A stretch of DNA of 42,284 bases from an uncultured Tropicimonas sp. (GCA_947495685.1 CANLZY010000038.1:1-42284); one strand, 5' to 3'; counted from the stretch's first letter, positions 1-11,853 are shown. Made by a program: numbers and translations. Notes: a model not told the origin generated them from the letters alone.

Positions 1-428
1 GGGGTCTCCATTTCCGGCGAAATGCGACCGCCGACATAATCGAGCACGCGATGGCCGATGGCGTTGATCCGCTCGGCCTGTTCCAGCGCGCGGTGATCCA
101 TCCAGACGATGATGTTGCGCTCGGGGTCCTCGCTCGGCCCCACGGGAAGCGGCGCGCCGTCCTTGTCCAGAACAACCAGGGAGCAGGTTGCATCGAACCC
201 GACGCCGACAATCTCGGTCGGCGCGACACCGGAGGCGGCAATCGCGCCGCGACTGGCCGCACACACGGCATTCCAGATCTCGGTCGAGGATTGCTCGACG
301 ATCGAACCCGCCGCGCGATGCAAGGTGATGTCCCTCTTCTCGGTTCCGAGAAGCGTTCCGGATACATCGAATACGCCGGCGCGGGCACTGCCGGTGCCCA
401 CGTCGATCCCCATGAAATACTGTGACAT
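1..428 (-). CDS. FGGY-family carbohydrate kinase, N-terminal part (runs off the window)
   Basis: FGGY kinases phosphorylate sugars or polyols in the cytoplasm using ATP. The first 142 residues are present, starting at the ATG at 426-428, and the C-terminus lies left of the window. The protein opens MSQYFMGIDVGTGSARAG, the FGGY phosphate-1 loop. VGFDATCS and the stretch around IIVWMDHRA follow, both typical of the ribulokinase/D-ribulose-kinase branch. Glycerol kinase would instead show an ALDQGTTS-type loop, so this is probably a pentulose or polyol kinase and not glpK. It is transcribed away from the glpR-like regulator. The substrate cannot be decided from a partial protein. Confidence 0.88.
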   Translation of the reverse strand, partial: MSQYFMGIDVGTGSARAGVFDVSGTLLGTEKRDITLHRAAGSIVEQSSTEIWNAVCAASRGAIAASGVAPTEIVGVGFDATCSLVVLDKDGAPLPVGPSEDPERNIIVWMDHRALEQAERINAIGHRVLDYVGGRISPEMET

Positions 429-1641
429 TCTGATCTTTCCTTGCAGATCGGTGGCGATTGTGGCGAGGACAGGGGCGATACGCCCCACCCCCTCGTCCGG
501 CCGGATATAGGTTCGACCGGCACCCGCCGGCAGTGATCGCGGGCCTGAAGCTGCGCCCGAACACGGAGCACGCCTCCAGATCGAGCGCGTCCGATCTATC
601 GACGCTCACTGGCAGGACCAACATGTCGCGGATCGTCACGCTGGGCGATCGTGTCCGGAAACAAGGCGCGGCTGGCCAGGCTACGCGCCTGTTGTCGAGC
701 TTGCGGTGAACCAATGGCCAGACGGCCTGAGTCCGATCAGCGCGATCTCATCGGACCACCTGCCGACGCGGGAATACCTGACGAGATGCTGCAAGACCCT
801 GATCCCAACCGTGGACGACCTGAGCCTTCACGACGCGAAAATGGGCAACGGCGATACCGGCTCGACCCTGACTGGCGCCTTTGGTGCGTTGATCACGGCG
901 CCGGACGATCTGCCGCTCGCGAGCCACGCTGAGCTCTCTCCCACTATCGGGGAGAGAGACCCGAATACCACGAATGATCCGGAAGCGGGCGCGATGGCGT
1001 GTCGTGCTCTGCGTGATCCCGGGCCGCTTCCCTGAATGACCGGCGGCGCAAACAACGGCGGCACTCAAGCTGACACGCCGCCCCCACAGCTCGCGGTCGG
1101 TGGTCATGTTGAACGACCGAGATGGCGATTTGCGAGATCGAGGCGCCGGGAACCCATACGTGCCATGGCACAAACAGACACTTCTGCTCGACGAGGCGAC
1201 CTTTGGTCCAAATGGGTCGACACACAGGAATGGCAGGACGGGTGGGCAGGGTGAGGGCAAACCCTCCGATACACCGCACGCCGCCGAAAGGCGGCTTCGC
1301 CCCCCAAACCGCCGAATGCTGTGGCTCAAACGAACCGGCAAGATCCAACCTCACCGCCGTTCACGGCGAGTGCGTGATTGTCCGCCACGCAAGTCCAGCA
1401 CTCGACGGTCAACGCAGATTCCGGACGCCCGCTTCGTACGCGTCCACCGTGGACACCAGCAGCAAAAACCGCCACCCAATCGGTGGTAGGACCGCCGCCG
1501 CGCACCGTATGGACACCTGCCGAAGCCGCCGAAATCGGTTTGGCCACTTCGGCAGCGATCCCTGTCTCCGCGTCCAGTCCGTCCGTTGCTCGCGGGCCGG
1601 CCCGGTTTGGGATCGGCGTCCGGAGTGGGTGGCAGGGCCTA
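429..1641. other. Gene-poor, decayed stretch between the FGGY kinase and the GlpR-like regulator
   Basis: About 1.2 kb carries overlapping ORFs on both strands, but no intact protein I recognise. The only readable relic is a DhaL-like segment on the plus strand at about 664-1035. A small perfect hairpin (GCCGCC-GAAA-GGCGGC) sits near 1280-1295. A plus-strand stretch around 1480-1600 is alanine-rich and could be a further C-terminal relic of the same kinase domain, but I cannot support that. The promoter of the FGGY kinase should lie just right of 428. No clear -35/-10 pair was seen. Confidence 0.5.
664..1035 (+). pseudogene. Remnant of dihydroxyacetone kinase L domain (DAK2/DhaL)
   Basis: The plus-strand frame around 770-940 reads LSLHDAKMGNGDTGSTL and then DDLPLASHAEL. 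This closely resembles the N-terminal part of DAK2/DhaL domains, where an LDAKVGDGDTGST-type motif holds the aspartates that bind Mg-ATP. Here the first motif aspartate is replaced by Asn (GNGD). After about residue 90 of the frame the similarity fades and the frame stops at 1035. No DhaK (DAK1) domain is readable upstream. The piece therefore looks like a relic of a dihydroxyacetone or related ketose kinase, which fits the glycerol/polyol theme of the neighbours. Recognition is by motif only. Confidence 0.55.
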
Positions 1642-2442
1642 TCAAGACGCTTCCTTTCCCGTGTTGGCCCCGGCATCTTCGCTCGTCGACGTCAAGATCT
1701 GAGTGCCTGCTGCCTTGGCAACCTCAAGAAAGCTCTCGGGGGGGGGCTTGTCGGTGACGAAGACATCAACGTCTCCGATATCGCAAATCCTGACCGATGC
1801 ATCGACATCGAATTTCGAACTGTCGGCGACCAGGATCTTTCGCCGTGCATTTCGAAGCAAGGCCTGCGCCACGGATACTTCGCGTTCGTCAAAATCCAGA
1901 ATCGCGCCGTCAGCATCCATGGACGAACACCCGATCACGGCAAAATCCGCCTTGTACCTTTCGATGAATGCGACGGCTTCGTGGCCGATGATGGCGCCAT
2001 CGGAGGTGCGCACACTGCCACCGGCGATCTTGAGCGATTGCAGTTTGGCAGATCTCAGGATGTGGACGACATTGATGTTGTTGGAAATGATGACAAGGTC
2101 TCGGTGCTCGACAAGCGCCTGGGCGACCTGTTCGGTCGTTGATCCGATGTTGAGCATGACCGTGCTTCGGTCCGGGATCAGGTCTGCCACGATACGCGCG
2201 ATGGCTTCCTTTTCGCGGGCATGTCTCAGTCGGCGGTCCTCGTAGGCGATCGTGGAGGTCGATGCCAGCCGACGCGCTCCGCCATGGGCTCGAACGGCTA
2301 AGCCTCGCTCGCACAGTTCCGCCAGATCGCGCCGGATCGTCTGTGGGGTCACGTCATACCGTCGCGCGAGATCGTCGGTTTCAACCTGCCCGTCGGCGCG
2401 GAGGAGATCGAGAATCGATTGCAACCTGTCCGTTCCGGCCAT
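1642..2442 (-). CDS. glpR: DeoR/GlpR-family transcriptional repressor
   Basis: This is a 266-residue cytoplasmic repressor with the DeoR layout. The N-terminal winged helix-turn-helix (about residues 3-60) contains VETDDLARRYDVTPQTIRRD, the family signature. A sugar-phosphate-binding DeoRC domain follows, with NIGSTTEQVA, ISNNINVV and GGSVR at the ligand pocket. I chose the ATG at 2440-2442 (MAGTDRLQ) over a GTG three codons upstream, because homologues begin at this point. It is divergent from the glycerol-type ABC operon and most likely represses it, with glycerol-3-phosphate or a related phosphate as inducer (inference). A run of nine cytosines encodes the PPP near its C-terminus (plus strand 1738-1746). 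Confidence 0.87.
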   Translation of the reverse strand: MAGTDRLQSILDLLRADGQVETDDLARRYDVTPQTIRRDLAELCERGLAVRAHGGARRLASTSTIAYEDRRLRHAREKEAIARIVADLIPDRSTVMLNIGSTTEQVAQALVEHRDLVIISNNINVVHILRSAKLQSLKIAGGSVRTSDGAIIGHEAVAFIERYKADFAVIGCSSMDADGAILDFDEREVSVAQALLRNARRKILVADSSKFDVDASVRICDIGDVDVFVTDKPPPESFLEVAKAAGTQILTSTSEDAGANTGKEAS

Positions 2443-2518
2443 GACCCCCACACCGCTCTATACCTGTCCGGACCGCCAGCCGCGATCTGTGACCCCAAAC
2501 TCGCCCTGCATTCAAAAA

Positions 2519-2542
2519 TGTTCAAGTGAATAATTATGAACA
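2519..2542. promoter_or_regulatory. Candidate GlpR/DeoR operator (inverted repeat)
   Basis: TGTTCA (2519-2524) and TGAACA (2537-2542) form perfect 6-bp arms separated by 12 bp, inside the A+T-rich gap between glpR and glpV. The arms resemble the ATGTTCG/CGAACAT half-sites of enterobacterial GlpR operators, and a further TTCA copy lies at 2511-2514. A TTGACA at 2602-2607 could be a -35 element for glpV, but no convincing -10 sits 16-18 bp downstream. The site lies where a shared operator would be expected. The assignment is inference. Confidence 0.35.
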
Positions 2543-2681
2543 ATAACAATCCCCATAAACAAGCCGATATGACCAGCTTACTCTCATACTAATTTTATAG
2601 TTTGACAGACTCGGGTTTCGTATGAACATCATTGATGAGCCGGCAACGTCCGGCAAAGTGTTCATCAGGGAGGAGACCAGG

Positions 2682-4418
<1,737 letters not shown>

Positions 4419-4433
4419 CCTGATCTGACACAC

Positions 4434-4456
4434 GGCGGGCCGGTTTGCGGCCCGCC
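4434..4456 (+). terminator. Intercistronic hairpin after glpV
   Basis: GGCGGGCC (4434-4441) and GGCCCGCC (4449-4456) form a perfect 8-bp stem with a 7-nt loop, 15 nt after the glpV stop codon and 103 nt before glpS. There is no U-tract. It is better read as an RNA-stabilising or partial-attenuation hairpin than as a full terminator. Such hairpins commonly let binding-protein mRNA outlast the distal operon. Confidence 0.5.
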
Positions 4457-4559
4457 GAACCATCCGCCGGCAGATCGGTTGGCGGCGTCCACACCACCTC
4501 CCTTGTCGAGACCATCTGCGCCGCCACGTCAGCGACGGCGCCAGGAATGGGTACGAAAG

Positions 4560-5624
<1,065 letters not shown>

Positions 5625-5631
5625 GGACAAC

Positions 5632-6717
5632 ATGGCAAAGATCACACTCTCGAAGCTTCGCCACAGCTACTATCCCAACCCCACGGGGCCGGAGGATTAT
5701 GCGCTCAAGATGATCGACCTGGACTGGTTGGACGGGGGCGCCTACGCGCTGCTTGGTCCGTCCGGCTGCGGCAAATCCACCCTTCTGAACATCATATCGG
5801 GCCTGTTGGTGCCATCCGAAGGGCGCATCCTGTTCGATGATCGCGATGTCACGGAGCTTGCACCGACGGAGCGAAACATCGCCCAGGTGTTCCAGTTCCC
5901 GGTGATCTACGACACGATGACGGTGCGCGACAACCTGGCCTTTCCGCTGCGCAATCGCGGTGTGGACGAAGACAGGGTCAAGCGGCGGGTCGCGGAGATC
6001 GCCGAGATGCTCGAAGTCACCGACATTCTCGACCGCAAGGCCTCAGCTCTCACGCCGGACAACAAGCAGAAAGTCTCCATGGGGCGCGGCCTGGTGCGGG
6101 ACGATGTGAACGTGGTGATGTTCGACGAACCGCTCACGGTGATCGACCCGCATCTGAAGTGGAAACTTCGCTCCAAGCTGAAGGAGCTGCACCAGCGTGT
6201 GCGTGCCACGATGATCTACGTCACCCACGACCAGACGGAAGCGCTGACCTTTGCGGATCAGGTTGTGGTGATGCAGGACGGCGAGATCGTGCAGATCGGC
6301 ACGCCCGTGGAGTTGTTCGAGCGGCCTGCGCACACGTTCGTTGGCCATTTCATCGGGTCACCCGGCATGAACATCCTGCCGTGCGATGTCCGTAATGGTG
6401 GGGCGCTGTTCCATGGTCAGCACGTGACCCTCGAAGGCGCGATCCAGCCGGGCGAAGGCACACGCACCGAGATCGGTGTGCGGCCTGAATTTGTCTCGTT
6501 GGGCACCACGGGCATCGAAGCCACGGTTCGCAAGGTGGCGGATGTCGGCCGTCATATCGTGGTTGAAACGCTTGTCGGTGACACCCGCGTGGCGGCGATC
6601 ATCAAGGACCGACCGCCAGAGGTTGGCGCAACCGTTCATCTCGACTTCCAGCCCCAGCGGACGCGCCTGTATCGCGACGGCTGGCTGGCCACATCCCTTG
6701 CGGAGGCCGTTCAATGA
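5632..6717 (+). CDS. glpT: Glycerol ABC transporter, ATP-binding subunit GlpT
   Basis: This 361-residue ATPase is the partner of GlpS. The ATG at 5632 follows GTGAGGACAAC and matches homologues. Walker A is GPSGCGKST (42-50), Walker B is VMFDEP (162-167) and the H-loop is VTHDQ with His199, all intact. The ABC signature is degenerate: LTPDNKQK (140-147) replaces LSGGQ-type residues. Its own ATP-binding core is therefore complete, but it offers a poor signature to the partner subunit. A C-terminal TOBE-like domain follows. Its stop codon overlaps the glpP start (ATGA at 6714-6717), implying translational coupling. Confidence 0.88.
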   Translation: MAKITLSKLRHSYYPNPTGPEDYALKMIDLDWLDGGAYALLGPSGCGKSTLLNIISGLLVPSEGRILFDDRDVTELAPTERNIAQVFQFPVIYDTMTVRDNLAFPLRNRGVDEDRVKRRVAEIAEMLEVTDILDRKASALTPDNKQKVSMGRGLVRDDVNVVMFDEPLTVIDPHLKWKLRSKLKELHQRVRATMIYVTHDQTEALTFADQVVVMQDGEIVQIGTPVELFERPAHTFVGHFIGSPGMNILPCDVRNGGALFHGQHVTLEGAIQPGEGTRTEIGVRPEFVSLGTTGIEATVRKVADVGRHIVVETLVGDTRVAAIIKDRPPEVGATVHLDFQPQRTRLYRDGWLATSLAEAVQ

Positions 6718-7577
6718 AAACCGTAAACCAGAAAGCCTGGTTCCTCGTTCTCCCCGTCCTGTTTCTCGTCGCGTTCAACGCGTTGATTCCGATGATGACC
6801 GTGGTCAACTACTCGGTGCAGGAGACCTTTGGCGACAACCTGTTCTTCTGGGAGGGGTTGGGCTGGTTCGAGCAGATCCTGCGTTCGGACCGGTTTCATG
6901 CCGCCCTGGGACGTCAGTTCCTGTTTACCGGCCTGATCCTGCTGATCGAGGTGCCACTTGGTGTCATCATCGCGCTCTCGATGCCTCGCAGCGGCTTTTG
7001 GGTCCCTATCTGCCTGGTGCTGATGGCGCTTCCGATGCTGATCCCGTGGAACGTGGTCGGCGCGATGTGGAATATCTTCACCCTGCCGGACATCGGGCTG
7101 CTGGGCTATTTCCTGAACCACACGCTCGGCATCAACTACGACATGACCCAGGATCCGCTCGCGGCCTGGATCACCATCATCACCATGGACGTCTGGCATT
7201 GGACCTCGCTCGTGGTGCTGCTGGCCTATGCCGGGCTCGTGTCGATCCCGGATGCCTACTACCAGGCGGCCAAGATCGACGGCGCCTCCAACTGGGCCGT
7301 GTTCCGGTTCATCCAGTTGCCGAAGATGAAGAACGTGCTGACAATCGCGATCCTTCTGCGCTTCATGGACAGCTTCAACATCTATACCGAGCCCTTCGTC
7401 CTCACCGGCGGCGGCCCCGGAAACTCCACAACGCTGCTCTCCATCGACCTCGTGAAAATGGCGCTCGGGCAGTTCGATCTCGGTCCGGCAGCGGCCATGT
7501 CACTTATCTACTTTGCAATCACCCTTGGCGTCAGCTGGTTGTTCTACACGCTGATGACCAAGGATGACCAAAAGTGA
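6714..7577 (+). CDS. glpP: Glycerol ABC transporter, permease GlpP
   Basis: This 287-residue inner-membrane permease (MalF-like, BPD_transp_1) has about six hydrophobic helices. The coupling helix that contacts the ATPases is visible as YYQAAKIDGASNWAVFRFIQLP, the EAA motif, near residues 180-201. It begins in an ATGA overlap with glpT, and glpQ starts 11 nt after its stop. With GlpQ it forms the transmembrane path for the substrate delivered by GlpV. Confidence 0.9.
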   Translation: MKTVNQKAWFLVLPVLFLVAFNALIPMMTVVNYSVQETFGDNLFFWEGLGWFEQILRSDRFHAALGRQFLFTGLILLIEVPLGVIIALSMPRSGFWVPICLVLMALPMLIPWNVVGAMWNIFTLPDIGLLGYFLNHTLGINYDMTQDPLAAWITIITMDVWHWTSLVVLLAYAGLVSIPDAYYQAAKIDGASNWAVFRFIQLPKMKNVLTIAILLRFMDSFNIYTEPFVLTGGGPGNSTTLLSIDLVKMALGQFDLGPAAAMSLIYFAITLGVSWLFYTLMTKDDQK

Positions 7578-7588
7578 GGGAGGGAAAG

Positions 7589-8386
<798 letters not shown>

Positions 8387-8388
8387 CA

Positions 8389-8664
8389 ATGAGTTGGATG
8401 GCATGGACCTGGCCGACGGCGCTGATCTTCATCGGGATCTTCTCGGCCATGGGGATCCTGGTGGCCATGGAGATCAAGTTCCCGGGCGGCGCCGAACGAA
8501 TTGGCGTCCTCGGGCTTGAAACAACGCGGGGCGACCGCCTGTTCATAAGCCTCTTGGGAACCGTCTATATTTTCCTCGCATGGCTGGGGTTGGTCGGAAT
8601 GCCGCTCTGGTGGCCACTCGGACTGGCCATTGCCTGGGCTGTCTTCTGTTTCTGGAAAGTATGA
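8389..8664 (+). CDS. glpU: Small inner-membrane protein GlpU (DUF2160)
   Basis: This 91-residue protein has two or three hydrophobic segments (WPTALIFIGIFSAMGILVAM, then LFISLLGTVYIFLAWLGLVG and PLGLAIAWAVFCFW). It matches the DUF2160 small membrane proteins that sit in glycerol ABC operons (GlpU in Rhizobium). The central loop holds FPGGAERIG and ETTRGDRLF. Its function is not established, and an accessory role in transport is inferred from constant neighbourhood. It starts 2 nt after glpQ. Confidence 0.82.
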   Translation: MSWMAWTWPTALIFIGIFSAMGILVAMEIKFPGGAERIGVLGLETTRGDRLFISLLGTVYIFLAWLGLVGMPLWWPLGLAIAWAVFCFWKV

Positions 8665-8670
8665 GGCAGG

Positions 8671-9114
8671 ATGCCCGGCGAAGGCGATGCGACCAGCCCG
8701 GTCGCGAAGGATGGACCCCCAATGCGCAGACGGCAAGACAGCATGACGCTGACAGAGGTTGAACTTGAGTTCATGAACGTTGTCTGGGACATCGGCGGCG
8801 GGACTGTGCGCGATGTACTGGCCGCGCTCAACGGTGAGCACAAGCGCGCCTACACCTCGGTCGCCACTGTGCTGAAGATCCTTGAGCAAAAGGGCTTTCT
8901 GACCAGCGAAATGGTCGATCGCTCCCTGCAATACCGGCCGACGGTGCCCAAAGTCTCATATCAGAAGCAGACATTGCAGAACCTGTCGAACAAACTCTTC
9001 GACGGCACACCTTCGGCGCTCGTGGCCCGGCTGGTGGACGGTGAGTTTCTGTCGGATGAGGCGCTGGAGGAAATCCGCGATCTGGTGAGCAGGAAACTGG
9101 ACCATGGCAGCTGA
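8671..9114 (+). CDS. BlaI/MecI/CopY-family transcriptional repressor
   Basis: This 147-residue winged-helix protein contains LTEVELEFMNVVWDIGGGTV and the recognition-helix region AYTSVATVLKILEQKGFL, typical of the penicillinase-repressor (Pencillinase_R) family. A dimerisation tail follows. The start at 8671 has GAGGCAGG upstream. An alternative is the methionine at 8722 or 8743, which would give the usual length of about 125 residues. It begins 6 nt after glpU and overlaps the next gene by 11 nt. It is therefore co-transcribed with a membrane protease that presumably cleaves it, and perhaps with the glycerol operon. Its operator was not identified. Confidence 0.85.
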   Translation: MPGEGDATSPVAKDGPPMRRRQDSMTLTEVELEFMNVVWDIGGGTVRDVLAALNGEHKRAYTSVATVLKILEQKGFLTSEMVDRSLQYRPTVPKVSYQKQTLQNLSNKLFDGTPSALVARLVDGEFLSDEALEEIRDLVSRKLDHGS

Positions 9115-10207
9115 ACTGCTCCTCAATACCTGGATCGACGCCAACCTGCTTCTGGGCCTTTTTGTCCTGCTTTGGATTCCGGTCCGCCGCCTGCTTCCTC
9201 TCAAAGGTCTTCGCCTGGCCTTCATCGGTCAGGCCCGTGCGCTGGAACTGGTGATCGTGGCGGTCCTGCTGGCGTCGGTCCTGCCGAGCCTCGTGTCAGG
9301 ATTGAGTGTTTTCGAAACGCCCACCGTGTCAGACATGCTGCTTGCCAATTTCCTGAGTGGAAACATTGACATGAGCGCGGTTCGTTTCGAGGCGTTGCTG
9401 GGCCTGCGCGAACGCCTGGTTGAAGCGTTCCTGCTGCAGGACGCGCTGTGGGCTCAAATGCTTCTGGCCGTGCTCGCCACAGGTGGTGTCGTGCACGCGA
9501 TCCGGTTCGGGCGCGCAAGTCTCCGTCTGCGTGGCATTGTGAAACGGTCGCACCCCTGGCGCCGGTTCGGACGTCTGCGGTTGGTCATTTCCGAGGAGGT
9601 GCGCGTTCCCTTCTCGACCTGCGGCCTGCGCAACCGCTACGTTATCCTTCCCGTGGAAGTGCTCGCCCACAACCGCGACCTCCATTACGCGCTGGCACAT
9701 GAGTTCCAGCATTTGCGGCAGTTCGACCTTGCCTATGAAATCGGCCTGGAGGCCTTGAAGCCGCTCTTTTTCCTGAACCCGGCGTTCGCGGTGATGTGCC
9801 GCCAATTGCGCGAACTGCGTGAGATGTCCTGCGATCAGCAGGTGGCCATGCGACCTCACCTTGATCGGAGCGGATATTGCCGGAGCCTCATCCGGGCGAA
9901 CGAACGTGCTTGCCGACACGGGACCGTCTTCTTCCCTGTGGGGCCGGTCGTCGCCCTCGTCGGGGCGGGCGATGGGTCCGTCCTGAACAGCCAACTCGGG
10001 CGTCGCATTTTCGCGCTGACCGATTGCCCGTCTTCCACCGGCGGACAGAGAACGTGGCGTTTGATCGGGCTTGCCTTGTGCATTTTGCTGTTGTCTGGCG
10101 CGGTTGTCATGCGGAGTTCGTCCGGTTGGAGCCATGATCGCATCATGCTCAGCACGATCGTCAACCTCGAACGTCTTGGCGAACGAAATGCCACTTCGCA
10201 GGAATGA
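9104..10207 (+). CDS. M56-family (BlaR1/MecR1-like) membrane metalloprotease
   Basis: This 367-residue integral membrane protein has hydrophobic segments near residues 10-30, 47-67, 115-132 and 318-335. It contains the zinc-protease motif HEFQH (199-203), with a downstream ELREMSCDQ segment (about 237-245) that supplies the third ligand. In the BlaR1 family such a protease is activated by a signal and cleaves the partner repressor. This protein ends soon after its last membrane helix and lacks the C-terminal penicillin-binding sensor domain, so it cannot sense beta-lactams in the BlaR1 way. What it senses is unknown. No beta-lactamase gene is nearby. Confidence 0.83.
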   Translation: MAAELLLNTWIDANLLLGLFVLLWIPVRRLLPLKGLRLAFIGQARALELVIVAVLLASVLPSLVSGLSVFETPTVSDMLLANFLSGNIDMSAVRFEALLGLRERLVEAFLLQDALWAQMLLAVLATGGVVHAIRFGRASLRLRGIVKRSHPWRRFGRLRLVISEEVRVPFSTCGLRNRYVILPVEVLAHNRDLHYALAHEFQHLRQFDLAYEIGLEALKPLFFLNPAFAVMCRQLRELREMSCDQQVAMRPHLDRSGYCRSLIRANERACRHGTVFFPVGPVVALVGAGDGSVLNSQLGRRIFALTDCPSSTGGQRTWRLIGLALCILLLSGAVVMRSSSGWSHDRIMLSTIVNLERLGERNATSQE

Positions 10208-10594
10208 TCTTGCAGACCGGCAACCCGAGAAATGCTCCTGATCGTCAATGAAACGCGGGGTCAGCTTGATCGCGATTGGCGAGACCTTTGTGGCTTGGAT
10301 CGGAAATGCCGAATGCTGAACGCGGCCATGCACCCTTCCCGTTTGTGCAGCGCTTGCTGATCGCTGCCGCCAACGGGGGCAGCGATCAGGGCCCGATCTT
10401 TGTCGGTGGCCAAGGACCGCTACAGGAAGGCCGATTTGGCCAGCGAAGCAGGATGGGGAGCCGAGATCAGGACCGACATTGCCAATGGCGATCCTGCGCA
10501 CCCAATTCCGTCACATCCGCAAGTCTCCTTGTCTGCGAACGATCGGCATTCACCCGGCGAACGGCGATACGCCATGGAATCCTTCGATCTGGCT
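10208..10594. other. Gap between the M56 protease and the oxygenase, no gene seen
   Basis: These 387 bp separate the two convergent transcription units. Apart from the hairpin at 10357-10389 I see no convincing coding region. Short frames in both directions have no recognisable similarity. Confidence 0.5.
10357..10389. terminator. Perfect 12-bp inverted repeat, candidate bidirectional terminator
   Basis: CTGATCGCTGCC (10357-10368) and GGCAGCGATCAG (10378-10389) pair perfectly with a 9-nt loop. It lies between two convergent units, where a terminator serving both would be expected. There is no strong T-run on either side. Confidence 0.5.
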
Positions 10595-11776
10595 TCAGGC
10601 ATGTTTACGTGCGGCCTGATCCTCAAGAAGCCGGATCACCTCGTACTCGGATGCCTGCCCCAGTACCGCTTCCCTCAGCAATTCTGCCTGCGTCTTTGGT
10701 GCAAGCCCGCCGACGGGCGGATCCCTGTCTAGGTTCGTGGGAAAGGCATACCCCTCGGCGGTCGATGCGATCACAGAGTCCAGTTGAGCCTCGGACAGGC
10801 TCCCCGAGCTCCATGCAGCGCAAAGCGGTTGGAAGACGGTCTTGCACATGGCGATGCGGTCCACGCTTTCCATCGCGCGACCGAAGGCCGACGAAACCTG
10901 CAACAGGTTCACCATACGATGCACAGTAGTGCTGCGGTTTTCTCCGGCCGCATGGAACAGTGCCGGATTGAAAAAGATCGCGTCGCCCTTCTCCAATGGC
11001 AATTGCACGTAGTGATCCTCAAAGAAGGAACGGAAATCGTCGCGCCGCCACGCCGCATAGCCGGGGCGGTAAAGTTGCGAGAAGGGCAACAGCTTGGTGG
11101 GTCCGCTTTCGATCGCCATGTCGCAATGCGCGATGCCCCCCTGCAGGGTCATCAATGGCGACAAATCATGGACATGGGCGGGATATGTGGCGCTGATCTC
11201 TGCGGTCTGAAAGCCCAGGTGATAGTCCCGATGGGCCTGTTGGGCCTTGCCGCCGGGATGAACCAAGTTGATCTGCGCCGTCATCTGGTAGGTCGGGCCG
11301 AGCCAGGCCTCCGAGGCTGCATCAATCGCCGGCGATGCGAAGTAGCGGATGAACGTCTCTGGCGCCCGGATGCAGAGTTTTTGCAACGAATTCCAGATTC
11401 GGTCATTGCTGCCCGCAGCAGCGAAATGGTCCGCCCCCTGGCCGCCAGCGGCCGTTTCGTCTGCAATGATGCGCTCGTATGCCAATGTGGCCGCGTCGAT
11501 GGCGCCATGGTCCGGTTGCGCCTGTTTCAGCACAAACACACCTGCTCCGTGTTGCAGAACCGAGGCCCATTCTGCCATGAGCGCCCGACGCGCCTCGGGC
11601 GTCACCAGATGGTCGCCCAAGGACCGGACATCATAGATGGGTATGTTCCGCGCCAACGCGGCGGCGTTCGGGGCGTCCTCAGGGGTCGTTTCGCGGGACG
11701 CGAGCGCCGCGAAATCGCTCAGGTCGCACCCGTCTGCCGTGTAGAAGCCATCCGATGGCTTGACATGGATCTTCAT
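10595..11776 (-). CDS. Phytanoyl-CoA dioxygenase (PhyH)-like non-heme iron oxygenase
   Basis: This is a 393-residue protein. I chose the ATG at 11774-11776 (MKIHVKPSDGFY), preceded by GGAGGAGAATT. An upstream in-frame start lacks such a site. The PhyH family uses Fe(II) and 2-oxoglutarate to hydroxylate its substrate. The facial triad is visible as HRD (His182 and Asp184 in QQAHRDYHLGF) and a distal histidine in ALFHAAGENR (about His275), with the 2-oxoglutarate-binding Arg281 just after. It is divergent from a LacI-type regulator, which probably controls it. The substrate is unknown. The true phytanoyl-CoA role is unlikely in this setting. Confidence 0.8.
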   Translation of the reverse strand: MKIHVKPSDGFYTADGCDLSDFAALASRETTPEDAPNAAALARNIPIYDVRSLGDHLVTPEARRALMAEWASVLQHGAGVFVLKQAQPDHGAIDAATLAYERIIADETAAGGQGADHFAAAGSNDRIWNSLQKLCIRAPETFIRYFASPAIDAASEAWLGPTYQMTAQINLVHPGGKAQQAHRDYHLGFQTAEISATYPAHVHDLSPLMTLQGGIAHCDMAIESGPTKLLPFSQLYRPGYAAWRRDDFRSFFEDHYVQLPLEKGDAIFFNPALFHAAGENRSTTVHRMVNLLQVSSAFGRAMESVDRIAMCKTVFQPLCAAWSSGSLSEAQLDSVIASTAEGYAFPTNLDRDPPVGGLAPKTQAELLREAVLGQASEYEVIRLLEDQAARKHA

Positions 11777-11853
11777 GGAATTCTCCTCCTGCCCAGACAG
11801 GTTACGCATCCCGGCGCTTGTTTGCGGCCCAAAACACATCAATAAACCATCAA

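Noticed and set aside
1-428. Reading the left-edge kinase as glycerol kinase because of the glycerol-type transporter
   Set aside because: The phosphate loop and VGFDATCS segment fit the ribulokinase-like branch of FGGY kinases, not GlpK.
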